Assembly: GCA_029721435.1 (NCBI GenBank)
Contig: CM056587.1
Span: 14,207,667 to 14,271,666 of the forward strand
Length of the DNA stretch: 64,000 bases
From: Gymnothorax reevesii
Lineage: Eukaryota; Chordata; Actinopteri; Anguilliformes; Muraenidae
Reading direction: 5' to 3'
The translations under genes and the position numbers were made by a program. The notes beneath the pieces were generated by a model, which was not told the origin of the DNA, did not search any database, and saw only the letters and a program-made list of their open reading frames with translations. Positions 12,720 to 26,459 of this stretch are shown here, piece after piece. Each line of letters starts with the position of its first letter. Within the stretch, counting starts at the first letter, position 1.

Positions 12720-13965
12720 CTGCCATTTTTAACATTTCCCTCTCGCTTTTTATTTTCCTAAAATTAGTGGACAAGAAACAGACTGTTTCCCGACTCAGCG
12801 CCACCTCCGCAGTCTTTTAGTCATGCGGCACCGGCCTGCCAGTTTCTGCGTTTGAGTGCTAGAACAGAGGACAGAGAACCTGGCATCTGAAGCCTGTGAC
12901 TGTATTATAAAGTTATGCAACAGTATGATTTGTGTGCCAGCTCCAGCTTCATGGGGTTTTAGATAAATATTTACGTCCAGGAGCGCTGTCTGGTGCGTGG
13001 CCCTAAATGATTACCTCTGATATTTCAAAGTCGCGTCTTAGCCGCAGACATTGGGAATGAATGTGAACTGTAAATACTATCCAATATATAATTCCCCTGC
13101 GTTTATTTCTCACATTCTCAATGTCACATTTCATTTACCCTGACAAGTGAGGTGTATCCATGAATAAAAACGCATCACTTAAAAATGAAATATTCACATT
13201 AATATCAGCGCCAAAATGTTCATGGTTCTCCATATCAACGGAAAAGAAAACAAAAGCTATCATATGGCCTAATCTTGAGTCAAAAGCCTGCTCCTTTCTC
13301 CCATCTACCTCATAAACAATACTTTATCTGAACACACCATATGGTTTCCAAGGAAGCAAACTGTATGTCACATGACCGGTGGCCACCAATCAAATGATGC
13401 CTCATTCATCATCCAAGATCATTCCTCTCCGCAGTAGGATCATAAGGATGATGTGATTCCTGAACAGGGCATCATAGCGACATCTTCTAAGCAAAACATT
13501 GAACTACTCTTTCCTAACAGAGGGACAAAACATACTTAGATGTTTGAAATTGTACTTTAGGTAAACACTTTAGGGTAACAGCTGAATTTTAATACAGAAA
13601 GCCTGAAGAAAGTATTATAATATAAGACGGTATAAAAATTCCACAATGAAAAAAATAATATATTTTATAATTAGAGCAATACCCACAATGTACACTATGC
13701 ATTTTAATTCCAGCAGAGTGCTTTCTTTTCTAATAATGGCGCAGCAAGCAAGCAAGGTAATCCACCTGTCACAAGATATTACAGTCAGCCAAGAAATGAA
13801 GCATCCTCTTTCACGACCCGTAACAGTGGAGTGACAAAATGAAGGAGAATCATTATTAAAAAGCCTGAGCACTGATTTAGTCAGCTCTGTGCTCCATTAG
13901 ATGTTCTGAACACACACATGTTCAGCTCTACACACCATTAAAAAGTCTTAGCACTAATATATTTG
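12720..13965. repeat. tandem duplication, copy 1 (non-coding, 1.3 kb)
   Basis: Collinear with 14040-15290. Shared anchors in order include CTAAAATTAGTG followed by AAGAAACAG, AAGCCTGTGACTGTA, GGC-CTAAATGATTA, AACTGTAAATAC, CTCAATGTCA, CATTTTAATTCC and AGAGTGCTTT. Identity looks like roughly 70-75 percent with small indels. No shared open frame survives, so the block is probably non-coding. Confidence 0.82.
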
Positions 13966-14039
13966 GGTCAGAGGCACAGCTTCATTTAAAAGCCTGAACA
14001 CATTAGGCATATTCATCTAGAGTTAGTTGCACAGCCGCC

Positions 14040-15290
14040 TGCAATTTTACAATTTCTGTCGCACGTTTTGTTTTTCTAAAATTAGTGAAAAAGAAACAGG
14101 CTTATTTTAAGTGTAATTCCTGTTTCACAGCCCTTCAGTCACATGGTACCAGCCAGCCAGTTTCACTGCATGTGACTATCAGAAGAAAGTGAACCAGGCA
14201 AATTAAGCCTGTGACTGTACTAAATTATGCCATTTCAAAATTTGTATGCCAACTGCAGTTCTATTAAAATTTACATAAACATTTAGTTCTGAAAGGACGG
14301 TATATTGGGTGGCTTTAAATGATTATCTGAGACATTTAGAAGTGTGCGTGTCTCCACGGCAGATATTAACGATGAATACAAACTGTAAATACCATTAAAA
14401 ATATAATATCCGTGTTTAGTTCTCAAATTCTCAATGTCATATTTCATTCGCACAGATAAAACCCTGATTCAGGTGTATCCATAACCATAAAAATATCTTT
14501 GAATGATGAAATCTTCACATTAAAATGAATTTGGAAGACCCATGCATTGAACCTCTCACTATTCTCCATTTTATCAGCTTAAGGAAAGCCATCGAGCCAA
14601 AAATTGAGTCAAAGTCATGCTGGTGTTAGAAAGAGACGCAGCCATCCTCAAGAACAGAGGCACACCTGAACAGAGAATATGTTTTCCAAGAAAGGATACT
14701 GAGTCAAAATGACTGACAGCTACCAATCACCCAACCTCTCATTCATTCATGATCCACAGCCTTTCCTCCAAGCAGAATAATCACAGCGATGATGTACTTT
14801 CTGAAAAGAACAATATAGCAACACCCCTACAACACAGAATGAGCCTCTTTCCCAACAGAGGGACAAAGCAGTTTAGCTTGATGGAATTGTAACATATGGT
14901 GCACAAGTAATGCGTGACCTTTTTTCATTTCGTGAAAATGGCAGAATTTTCACACAGCAGGACTTTAGAAAGTTCTATAATTTTACATGTACGTATTACA
15001 TTCAATAAAAATGCCATGATGAACAGAAGCAAGTATGGTATTACTGTAGCAATATCCACAATGCATACCATACATTTTAATTCCTACAGAGTGCTTTTCA
15101 TTCTACTAATGGCATAGTCAGCAAGATAATCCACCTCTTAAAGGACATTACAGTCAGTCAAGGAAATGGAGCACCTCTTCCGCTACCCATCGCATTGGAG
15201 TAGCAAAAACTCGAATCACAATTAAAACTTTTGAGCGCATACACATATTCACCTCTGTGCTCAACTAAAAGGACTGAGCATAGCCAGATT
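14040..15290. repeat. tandem duplication, copy 2 (non-coding, 1.3 kb)
   Basis: Second copy of the 12720-13965 block, same orientation, starting at GCAATTTTACAATTTCTGTC. It grades at its right end into a repeat of about 40 bp that also appears in short form at the end of copy 1. Confidence 0.82.
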
Positions 15291-15540
15291 CAGCTCTGTG
15301 CTCCATTAAATGGTCTGAACAGAGATATATTCAGCTCTGACCTCCATTAATGGGCCTGTGTACAGATACGTTCAGCTCTTTACTCCACTGAAGTCCTGAG
15401 CACAGCAATGTTCAGATCTGTGCTCCGTTAAGAAGACTGAGCACAAATATGTTCAGCTCTGTGCTCTATTAAAAGACCTTGGCACAGGCATATTCAGTGC
15501 CATCCTCCAGTAGCAGGTGTGAGCAAAGACGTGTTGTCAG
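15225..15540. repeat. degenerate repeat of about 40 bp
   Basis: Units resemble GAGCACAGATATGTTCAGCT followed by CTGTGCTCCATTAAAAGGCC, about 7 copies. Two or three units occur at 13870-14015 at the end of duplication copy 1. Confidence 0.75.
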
Positions 15541-16200
15541 GAGGGTGGGGTGTGGGCCCAGTCGCCAACACGGGAGGAAGAGAATAAACCAGTTTATTAT
15601 CACAGTGGTCCTGCAGGCAGAGGCAAACTCATAGTCAGAGAATACAGACAGAAGGTCTACAGTCAGAAACGAGGCAGTTCCAAAAAACTTAATTCTGGCA
15701 AAACAGGGTCAAAAAACTGATAGACAGACAGACAGATAAAGGCTTTTGCAACGCTGAAAAACAATTCAATTATGATGAATTCTCAAACACAAGCTGAAAG
15801 ACAGACAATAAAACACACACAGATGAATCCACAACAATAGGAAACAGGAGTGGAAAAGACATTGCAAATGAACAAAAGGAGCAGGAGAAGTAATGAAACA
15901 ATGACAGAATAATTTTAATTAATCAACAAAATGACATCGAAACTGATGTAGACAGCCAGAATGCAGGGAAACCAATTAATATAGACGGCAGATATGACAC
16001 ACGAGAAGAAAAGCTAGAGGCACGTGGACAAAGGAAACAAGGAGGAATGCAAGAACTAATGCTGAAACAGAGACTAATTAGGGAAACTAAAATGAAACAT
16101 GGCATAAAAGCAAAGCAGATTGCAGACTCCTGACCGTAGAACGCCCACAAAGAATGAAAACACATGTACATGGACAATTAACTAATTAACTGAAGCGGAC
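15541..16200. mobile_element. probable transposon fragment
   Basis: Contains AACCAGTTTATTATCACAGT, GGTCCTGCAGGCAGAGGCAA and GACAGACAGACAGATAAAGG, an arrangement I associate with a dispersed fish DNA-transposon family. I could not define ends or target duplications. Confidence 0.35.
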
Positions 16201-16419
16201 AGGCATCAATAACAGAAATGAAAACCTCATTTTCAAAAAGGTAGGACAATACAGAAAATGCAAATTAAAAAGAAAGCAGTTGAAAGCAGTATTGCCCAGT
16301 ATGAAATTGAACGCAGACCGAGGAAAGATATTTAATGTCGTAGCTTATCAACTTCACTGATTTTTGGAAGTATGAGGAAATTACAAATTTACTGCCAGCA
16401 ACCCCCTTCTGGTGGAATG

Positions 16420-16770
16420 TGTTACAACCCCCTGCACCCCTGCAGTCTTGCTAGCGGCCACGCCTAGGCTGTAGGTAGCCGCGGGATTGGTGATTGTCAA
16501 TTATCCACACCTGGCGCCGGTGTGGGTGGAAAGGACCAGATAAATCTCAGCCTGGCAGCCTGCATGCCGCTCCACTCATTCCCTTCTCACTGCTGCACGC
16601 ACGCATTTAATTTCTGCTATTCATACATCACTAGCATGCACCCATCCAGTACCCTAGATACAGTCTACGTTTTTCCCTGAATAATCCTCGATAATATTTC
16701 TTTATTGAGCGGTTATTTTGTTGTCTGTGGTCCTTCTTTTTTATGTTGCAGTGACGAGCCAGGCATAACA
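16420..16770. mobile_element. possible solo LTR
   Basis: Starts TGTTACAACC and ends GGCATAACA, giving the TG...CA ends and short TGTTA/TAACA inverted termini typical of retroviral-type LTRs. The length of 351 bp fits an LTR. A TATA-like AGATAAATC and a late TATTTCTTTATTGAGC stretch are present. No matching target duplication and no internal gene are present, so this is a candidate only. Confidence 0.4.
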
Positions 16771-17304
16771 AATATTTATTAAAAAAAAAAAACTCAGACG
16801 TTCACAGGCAAGGATTTGTCAAGGCTCGCCCGCTTGCAAAATACTGCGTGAATGAATAATTGCAAGCTGAAGACTGTTTCTCAATGTGAATTACAGGATT
16901 TTAGGGATTTCACCCTCAGCAGTACATTCTTTGCTCAAAGGAAAATGAAAGTGGTCGCAAACCAGTCATGACTGCTGGAGAGCTCTCATCCTTGAAATGG
17001 CACTGAAATGAAAGCCATCATGCTTGCCTGATGGAAATGACCAAATGGACTCGTGTATATGTCAGAAAACCTTTGTCATGAAACACCATTTTTTAGTTGC
17101 ATTCACAAAGGTTAGGAGAGTGCCATGTCCTAAGGAAGCCATACACCACCATCTTCTGTGGGCTTGAGCTCATGCTAAATGAGCAGAGCTGATGTTCGGT
17201 AGTAGGATGTGCTGTGATCTGACGAGCAAGTCAGTAACACTGTTTATGGCAATAATGAACATTGTGTTCTCTGGGTCAAAGAAGAAAAGGGCCATCCTAG
17301 TTTT

Positions 17305-17412
17305 TACTGGAGGTGCAGCGATACCAATACTGATATCGGATCCGATACTGACTCAAATGGCTGGGTCAGGTATTGATGACAGTAGGCCGATCTGGTACGG
17401 GATACCGTAATA
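17305..17412. mobile_element. hAT-like repeat end fragment
   Basis: GGTGCAGCGATACCAATACT, then GATATCGGATCCGATACTGA and a degenerate GGTATTGATGAC-GCCGATC section. This resembles the ATCGG-rich subterminal region of a dispersed vertebrate hAT-type repeat. Only about 110 bp is left. Confidence 0.5.
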
Positions 17413-18439
17413 TTAAAAAACAACAATTCAGTACATTTATGTCTGAGTATTCAGTTGTAATATTTTATTTTACAAAGTTAGAAAACCAATGTTTAAGTCA
17501 AGCCTGATGGATCATTGCACACAAAAGAATGACCCCCCCACCAGGCCTAATTTTTCTAATCATAAGCGATATATGCAAGGGCCAATGCAACTTCATCCAT
17601 GATCAGTCAATTGGAGAGGTTCTTCTGTGTAAGGGAGACTGGGGTCCGATGAGCTATGGGGACCAACGAGCCGCATCACATATTTGCAGTCAACAGACGT
17701 CAGAGCAGCTTAAAACAGGAAAAACAGTGATATGGCTCATGGGGACCAATCGCCATGTTAGAATGATTTGAACATAGGTATATGTTGTCAGGTACATTGC
17801 TATTTAGTCTGGAAAGAGGAGTGCATTTGGACTGCTCAAATGATAGATGTCTCCAGCACTCCTACTCAGTTTAAAACCCTGACTGACTCACCCCAATATT
17901 CTTCACACCATCCAGTTTTGTGAAGCACAGGTGGAAAAATAGCAGTTAGTCCTTGTGGTTGGAGTAAAATAGGAATAGGCATAGCGACTGGCCTGTGTGA
18001 GTATCGTCAGACATAGGATGTGGAAAAAAAATTGGGCCCAGCGAGACATACAGCTCTTTAATTAAACACTGGTATTGGTTCCGTACTTGGAATCTGCCCA
18101 TTCTCGAAGTCCAAGTGTAGGTTTTGGTATTGTGACTGAAAAAGTTGGATTGGGGCATCCCTTGATTTTACCAACGTAAAGCCAGCATCTGACATGTCCG
18201 TGAGTGTGTTACTGCCCTTGGCACTGGTTACTTGCAAATATGGGTAACTACAGTTAACACAGTAAGATACACAGCACAGTTTGAAGAAACATACGCTGTA
18301 TTCTAGAGGGCTGTATATACGCTGTATCTTTTTCACAGGGACGCACAGTAAACACCATGAACAATCATTAGTTGTATTTACCAAATTACACAGTCAGGTC
18401 AAAGATACTGCTATTTCAGCAGTCCAGCACGTCATGTTA

Positions 18440-19385
18440 GATTTATAAATAACTAATAGAAATTCAAACCTTTTTGTTCTTGAATTTCAGCTTAAATGTA
18501 ATTCAGCATAACATATTTGGCATCTTTAGAAGCCTCGGGATTTCCAATAGGAGTTAAAATTGGCCTACAGTTCCACAGGCTTGAATAAAGCAGCTGTATT
18601 TGACAAACCCACACATGAGACTAACAAAGTTGCAGAGATTATCTTTCAATATGAAAGTTTCAATATTTTCTTATTTTAAACAGTCTGAGGAATAAAAAAT
18701 ATCAGGTGTGCCCAAACCAACTATTCTTAAAATGAAAGGTCCCTGGAGACTTTGGATGACAACTGTGGCAGATGACAGAATTCTTTCCCCGGTGAAGAGA
18801 GGCTCTGTCACAACAGTCAGCCGCATCAAGAACACTCCCCGGGAGGTAAGCATATACCTGTCAATGTCAACAATCAAGAGAAGACCTCACCAGAGTAACT
18901 ATGGAGGGTTTACCACAGGATGTAAACCACTGGTAGAACACAAAGTAGGAAGATTGGTGCACGATTGAAAATCTATGCAGTTCTGGAACAACATCCAATG
19001 GACAGAAGAGACAAAGATCAATTTGTACCAGAATTATTGGAAGAGAAGAATATGGAGAAGAGAGGGAACTGCTCATGATTCACAGCATATCATCCCATCT
19101 GGGAAGCAAGGTCATGCGTGGGCATGCATGGCCCCCAAGTGAACTGGTTTCCCTGTGTTTTTGATGACATGACTATTGATAAAAGCAAGAGCATGAATTC
19201 TGTTCTACATTATCTTCTGACATTCATCCAAATGCTTCTAAACTGACTGGATGATGTTTCACAGTGGAGACAGACAATGACCTGAAGCAAACAGAGAAAG
19301 CAATCCAAGGCTTTTCGGTCGAAGTTGTGGAATGTTACACAATCATGTGACCCGAGTCAAACTGAAGGTAAAACGTCCCTATAAT
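18440..19385 (+). pseudogene. dead Tc1/mariner-type transposon with transposase relic
   Basis: Conceptual translation over 18740-19370 with frame jumps gives fragments typical of Tc1 transposase: NIQWTEETKINLYQNYWKRR, IWRREGTAHDS, HAWACMAP, KCF-TDWMMF and the VETDNDLK segment. The upstream flank ATTAAAATTGGCC and GACAAACCCACACATGAGA is typical of the same family. Several stops and frameshifts make it inactive. The C-terminal third and the right terminus were not found. Confidence 0.82.
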
Positions 19386-19389
19386 CAGC

Positions 19390-22300
19390 CGGAACTGAGG
19401 ACAGCTGCGGAGGGGATGCACATGCCACAATTACATGCAGACTGCAACTGCGCAGACTCTGCATAAATAGCTTAAATGTGCACATTGACCATTTAAATTT
19501 TGAAAATTGGGGAAATGAGATTCGTCAGTCTCTGCCTTTGGCAGTGCTCAATCCCCATGTGCAGTTTCAGATTGATTGGCTGACCCGCTGGACGGGTGGA
19601 CCAAGAGAAGGACAGAAGGGTGTATACAGCTTTCTTCATTTTGCAGCAGGATGTTAGTTCAACCAATTACTTCTGAGCCCCTAAAATTTGGAGCAAGAAG
19701 GACGGGTCTGTGAATTAAAAGGTGAATAAAAGGCACATCTTGATTGTTTAATTTCAAATCCATTGCGGGGCACAGAGCCAGAATGACAAAAATTGTGTCG
19801 ATGTCCAAATTCTTGTGGACTGTAGGTCAAAAGGTTTTAAAAATGCCCGAGACCATAGTAAACCAGGCCCCAACTCCAGTCCAACCACAAAGGGGCTGAG
19901 CTTGTCTCACTCACATTCTCATATCTGTTATTATTTGATGTGTACAGATAGCCCTGTTAGCACAGCATTCATTTTTAATGAGCGCAAGCTGTCTCCAGGT
20001 GCTTAAGCCACAGGCTGTATAAAACATAACTGCTGATACTGTAGATTGTCCTAGAGGGAGGTGAATTATCCTGGATAATGCAGGCCTTGGACAAGCTTTA
20101 AGCTCTTAGCCTGGATGCTATGCTACAAAAGCCCAGACCCTCCTGTTTTTGTCTCAAATTAATACACAGCTTGGAAAATAAATGCGACAAATGTAAAAAC
20201 ACAAAGGGCCAGATTTACACATAATTACCAAAAGGAAATAAATTATACACAAGGCACTGAATGATTCAGTTACACAGAGTGAACCCTGAAATGTAGCCAC
20301 ATACATTATTAATCATGGGAAAAGCATTGCAAGGGGTGAAATCCAGATTCCCCCGCAGGATGATGCAGGTCGGACTTCCCTACTGGAAACCTACAGCTTC
20401 CATTGCAATGTTTGCAGTGAAATTAAACAAGGACTATACCAAGGACTATACATCACCCCAACCCTATAACTCAAAAGCAGAAATAAGCTTTTGGATCAGG
20501 ATGTCTGTCAAGAGGATGGAAAATTCGGAGCAGGGGTGTTGAGTCCAGGGGTTGGACGGTAACAGTTCAGCCACAGCCATTTTAAATTGTTATAGCAGAC
20601 AGAGAATGAGGTTGGAGCAGCTATGGGGACACCGGGCTCGTAGGGTGCTCCTGGTCAGCAGTGCCGAGAGTCTAACAACAATGTTCGGTGGAGAGAGAAA
20701 CCATGAACGGGCGACAGTGTGTTGGGCGTCCATAGCTCACTGACGCACGAGGGCAGTTATCCCATATGATCGAAACAAACTAAACGGCGACTATGGCACA
20801 AGTAATAGAAAATTTTAAAGATGGTCAGGGCGGGAATGTGTAACAGTACATAGTTCATTGCATCCTGCTGTTTATGGGGCTTTGTAGATGCGTAGTGCCT
20901 TTTCTAACCCTTGGGCACTCATGTATGTGCCTACAATGGGCATGTGACCATCAGAACTGGAACTAGCAGCAATGGAAGAGGGTCATCTAGCCTGATGAGT
21001 CCAGTTTTCTTTTACACCATGTATGAGTGCATGTGCACCATTTACCCGAGCAAGAGATGGATCCCAGATGCACTGTGGGAAAAAGACAGAGAGGTAGGAG
21101 TGTGATGCTCCGGGAAATGTTCTGCTGACAAACCCTTGGTCCGGGCGTTCATCTCAATTTGACCAAGCAGCATTTGATGGAATGACAGCATATTCACCCA
21201 GTGGTCATACTGTTTCGGCTCTCCTGTGTACGCAGAAACAGCAGCTAACAGACATGAATTCAGCATGATCATAACACAGGGCTGTAAAAAGTCATGCCCA
21301 GACCCAACTTCACAAAAACACTCCTTTGCTTTTGAAGGCCGTTTGTTTCATGCCCGGGGATGTTTCACCTGAGTGAGCGGCCCAGCCAGAGAGGGCAACT
21401 CTTTTGTGGGAGAGAGTGTGCATTTTTCTGCCACTGCGGTGGGGAAAATGCAGTTTCATCACAGGCACACCGGGGAAACACTTCCAGCAGCCAAAACAAC
21501 TCCCTACAGCTGAGACCAAACATCCCAACCAGCAGAAACCAGCCAAATAGAACACAGTCCACCATTTTATAAAACCCAACAGACCCGTGCTAAATGTGAA
21601 TTCAATCACCACAACAGAAAGGGCAGTTTCTGTTACAGGAGGGCTACACATAGCCGCGAGATACGGACCAAACTGTACATGCAAACCACCTCTGGAAAAG
21701 GCCTCTTCATAAAACTGCATTCCACTGTGCAGAAAACAGGGTCCCAAGGTATCGAATGCTCTCGGAGGAGCTGTAGCACAACGCTACTGCAGTGCACCAG
21801 CAGGACGTGGCTTTGGCAATGAAACCTTTACGCCTTACAACTACCATAATGTATGTACTGTATACCCACTGTTAATGTACACTGTGTGTCAGAGTGACTA
21901 ATCCACACTGGGGACTCTTCTGGGAACGTTAACGGATATTCTACATGTTTCACTCTCCCCCCAAAAGGTCTCAGGACCATCTTTACTGCTAAGGGTCACT
22001 CTATAAGCCCATGGCCATGATGTCAAACAGTCCTTGGATCCGCCTGAGATGCCGGTTAACTGCTCCGAAAGGCAGCAGAGCAGGACTGTAAAGAAAGCTT
22101 CCCCATGTAATCACTCCCACGTAACTTCGACCCGGGAGCCAGACTGTACAGGAAACCACATTGACAAAACTGAAGCATTGCAGTGCCTTTGACCTGAATG
22201 TGGGCAAGCTGTGCACCACTTGTTTACTAGGTAAAGTACTGACTAGATGTGTTACTTAACAATACCTAGCTAAAAGTCGCAGCCTTAATGAAATGAGAAA

Positions 22301-22890
22301 TGGCAGATAACCCCTTACAACAATTATAATCGTATTATTGACTGGAGAATCTGTTACACACTGCTCTTCACTCCAGGAGTATGGAAGTGATCACTCCAGG
22401 GAACCCCTGATTAAAACACAATCCCACCCAACAGCTTTCATCTCCTCCCCACCGTGACCTTGAAGCGTAGCAGGAAGACAACCTGGAATTCACGCCGAAA
22501 TGTTGACGGAGGAATGGGAATACGGGGGGTGGGGTCTTGGGGGGGGGCAGGAGTGCGTGCGGAATTCCGATTAGCATTCCAGGGGGCAGCGGGTGGAGCT
22601 GTGCCGAGGGGGGAAGTGCGTTCAAATCCACGCAATGCAGGAAGAAGCAGAAAACGATGAATGAGAGGCCGCCAAACGCGTCTCCCTGCTCACAGCCGGG
22701 AGCCGTGGAGGATAAACGAGCGTTCGGCGAGCCAGGAGACGCTCAGCACACCCTACAGCGCACAATCTCCTATTGCCGGGCCCCTATACGCAATATCAGC
22801 AGAGAAATCACCCAAAAATAACCCCAAACCCAGCAATTCATTACTATCCCTGTAGGGCGAATGAGCCTCAGCTATGTACGCCAAGGCTTG
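19390..22890. other. no gene seen
   Basis: Non-coding as far as can be read. A GC-rich, CpG-richer patch lies at 22490-22780 with overlapping frames on both strands and no recognised domain. Confidence 0.5.
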
Positions 22891-23029
22891 AGGTGCATTA
22901 CATTTCATATTATACGCTGTAAGAGAACTTCAATGGAAATTAAAAAGCAGCACGACAGAAACACATAACTTTAATCCATGATACTTCATAATGTAAAAAA
23001 ATCTACTGCATGTCCATGTACTATCTCAG

Positions 23030-23315
23030 AAAGATTCCAAGGGCTCTCATGTAGGACTTGAGGTAGATTACAGGCATCTCACACCCATATGCAATCTGAT
23101 GCAGATTTTAAGAATCTCACATCTGTACCAAAGCTGAAACGGATTTTACGAGCTCTCCTTCTCCTATAAAATCTGAGGTAGGTCTCATGGACCTTTGTAC
23201 ACCATCTGAGGCTTATTTCAAGAATCTTTTTCCTATACACAATCTGAGGTGGCTCTCGCTGGCTCCTGTATGGAACCTGAAGTACAGTAGTTTTCAGAGC
23301 TCTCACACACCCAAG
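23030..23315. repeat. degenerate minisatellite of about 55 bp
   Basis: Repeating elements are ATCTGAGGTAGRTTTC-like, CAAGAATCTCAC-like and CCTATACACA-like, in about five diverged units. The overlapping frame on each strand is an artefact of the repeat. Confidence 0.65.
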
Positions 23316-23319
23316 GACA

Positions 23320-24825
23320 CACCCGTTGCTGGGCCCATCTATTCCCCAGTACCGCAGACCCAGTTCTGTCATCGGGAACAGCAGGGGAGATGATTCATTG
23401 CCCACTCAGAGCGAGGCCCTTCCATTCCCCACACCTTCCAGCTCCTCTCCCTGCTGCTAATTACCACAGCGCCAACTGACCTTATAACGCCGCCCTTCCC
23501 TGGCCAGACCACTCATGTTTTTACCCTCCGCGGAGACGGCCAGCCCTTACGCCTGCCCACTTTGCACTTTTTTTCCCCTGAGCTGAAGAAGTCCCAATGC
23601 TTGTCTCATAATTAAAATGCTAACGCCCAAACAAAACAACGGGCGCAAGTCTGGGTGTGCTTAGCTGGCAAGATCATTCCGTCCCTGCCAATATATGTCT
23701 ACATGCTAATAAGGTAGTCAGGTACGTGTGTGAGAGTTCATGATCCATGTTATGCTGATGCACGATGAACTCCAGAATGGTTGATCAGGTGAATTTACCG
23801 CACATCGAAAGCAGACTCGTTCGTTTTGCTTAACTAGGGCATCTGTGAATGTGTTCTAAATCACACGCAAAGAGAACAGGGCAAATCAGATGACGGGAAT
23901 ATTAAACCGAGTTTTCACCCATTATGTCAAATACTACAACAACTTACTTCACAAGAACCTTAAATACTTTTGAGAAGTGAGTGATACAGGCTAAACAGAA
24001 ATGCAAAAAAAATTCAAGTTTTCAGTGTTTTCCTCCAAAAATCATGTTCAAAGAACTTAAATCTGCCCATTAACCAGCACCCATGTACACACATAACTGG
24101 CTCCCATGGAGAAATACAGAGGGACAAAGGAAATAGATATCAGGAAATATCAATGAGCATCATACTTCAGATCAAATATGCATACAACTATGGCAGTCAC
24201 ACACGACAAATATTATTAGTATCATAATCTGTATTAACAACATTAATCATATTTAATGGCATGACGAATAATCTGTCTCATCGAGTAGATGTCACTTCTA
24301 ATCTGGGCATTGCTCCGGCCATGCAGAAGGGGCATGAAAATGTGTAACTGAGTGGAATAATGACAACCTGCTGTCCCCGTTCCCCTTCCCTTTAACCGTA
24401 CCCAGCACAGACCTTCCAGTCACAGCCCATGAAAGAATAAACATGTGTTTTTGTGACATGGGTGTCCCCCCGTAACACACCATATGACTGTATGACTAAT
24501 TAATATACAGTTTCATAGTCAAATAAATGATCCCAGTGACCTCCAGTCAACATTACAAGGCTAATGAATAAAACCAGTGACTCTTCTGCCCAAACTTGCC
24601 CTGTACTGTCAGCAAAAGAGGACACGCTGAATCCTTTGCTTTTGCTTCCAGGCGCTTAGTGAAAATTAACCATGACTCACTTCAGGGAGTAAATCTCACT
24701 GTTGATGGGTAGTAAGGCATGTTTTCAATAGACATTCAATATCTAGAAACCATTTATAGCAAATAACTGCCACCACTACTTTTCCATCACTGTACGTAGG
24801 ATAAGCTATGTAAAAATCAGAGATT
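23320..24825. other. no gene seen
   Basis: Ordinary non-coding DNA with no recognisable element. Confidence 0.5.
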
Positions 24826-24829
24826 ATAA

Positions 24830-25135
24830 TCTTTAACACACATTCTCAGTGTTTATAAAATGCGTATAACACGCAAACACTCAAGAGTTCATAAGCTGTA
24901 TATTAAACACACTCTCAGACTTACTAACCTACGTATTACATATATTTTCATTGGTCATAAACTGCATATTACACATACTTTAAGTTCATAAAATCACATA
25001 CTAATAGTTTTCATAAGCAAAATGTCACAAACATTCTCAGTGTTCATAAGCTGAGATTCATATTAAAAAAACACACTTACACACACACACACTCAGTGTT
25101 CATAATTGTCGTCAAACACACTCAGTGAAAATAGC
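24830..25135. repeat. degenerate minisatellite of about 40 bp
   Basis: Repeats of CACACTCTCAGTGTTCATAA followed by GCTGTATATTA-like sequence, about 7 diverged units, with a short (AC)n expansion near 25078-25093. Confidence 0.72.
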
Positions 25136-26107
25136 AGCTGTGGCGCAAACAAATACAGACAAAGCATCCAAATATCAATGCCAAATTCAGCTACTCCGGA
25201 TTGTCTTTTTATAGCTGAGTGTCTTCTCTATGTCTGCACTCATCCAGTTCTCATATGAGGCCTGTAATAAGCGATGTAAAACTTTAAAAGGTTGTCAAAT
25301 ATCCAACAACCTTTTTGGAATATAGCGCAAGTTGACACGTGAAAAGGGAACAGGCGATGCTTTCATGGATGGATATAAAAGCAGCATCCACAAAAGGCTC
25401 AGTCACTTATGAGCAAGGAAGGGGCGAGATCGTGAAAAACTGAGCAGACAGTCCAACAGTACAGCGCTTCTCAATGCACTACTGCTCGGCATTTAGGCCC
25501 AAAATACAGTCCAAAATAATATTACAAAAATTAAGAAAATCTGTGGATAAAGGGCAAGCAGAAAAATTGCCATTGAACGTTTTTGACCTTCAATCCCTCG
25601 GACAGTACTGCATTTAAAACCAACATTCTTCTCTTATGACTGTAGCCACATAGGATAAGGAATTCCTTAGAAAGCCATTACCAGTAAATGCAGTTTGGTG
25701 CTGCATCTACAAATGAAAGTTAACCCTAGTTCTGCCGGTCGCCGACATATAGGGGGCCCACACTTGTTTCCCTGTGGGCCGGTCATCGATATATCATCCC
25801 CCGATAGCCATTTCCCTGTATGCCAGTCCTCGATTAACATTAGCCTCCAGGCAGGACTAGGGATTCTACCTCACAAACTGAAAGTAAAAGATTCGGAACC
25901 GCAACCGACTTCTCTGGGCTCAAGCCCATCTGAAACAGACTGATGTTTCCACTTTGCATGTTCTGTGGTCTGACAACTTCACCTTCAAAATAATTTTAAG
26001 AAAAGGACTATCCCGATTGTTACAAAAGCCAGTGTTTGCACATTTGTGAAGACAATGTAAACTCTAAAGGGTAAACACCAATTTTGGAGTAACATATGCT
26101 GCCATCC

Positions 26108-26458
26108 ATGACATGCTGGAACGGTGCATGGCACTCCTGCCTCACAGCAAGAAAGTTGTGAATTTACATCTGGTTTGGGCCCTTCATGTGCAAAGTTTGC
26201 AGCTTCTCCCAGTGTTCATGTGGATTTTCTGTGTACTCTGGCTTCCTCTCACAGTCCAAAAAACATTCATGGCAGGCTACTTGGAGACTCTAAATTACCC
26301 GTGGGTACGACAGTGTGAGTGAATGGTGTGTGCGCCCTGTGATGGATTAGCAAGTTGCACACAGTGTGTCCCCGCCTTTTGCCCATAGTTGGCTGGGATA
26401 GGCTCCTGCTCCTCCATGACTCTGGTGATAAAATAGTGGTCTAGATAATGGATGGATA
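26108..26458 (+). mobile_element. L2-like retroposon 3' fragment
   Basis: Carries the ordered blocks GCCTCACAGCAAGAAAG, CAAAGTTTGCAGCTTCTCCC, TTCCTCTCACAGTCCAAAAA, GGAGACTCTAAATTACCCGT, GAGTGAATGGTGTGTGCGCC, GGCTGGGATAGGCTCCTGCT and the terminal AATGGATGGAT. This is the widely dispersed vertebrate repeat ending in TGGATGG tandems. The open frames here (26113-26322) come from it. Confidence 0.78.
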
Positions 26459-26459
26459 T

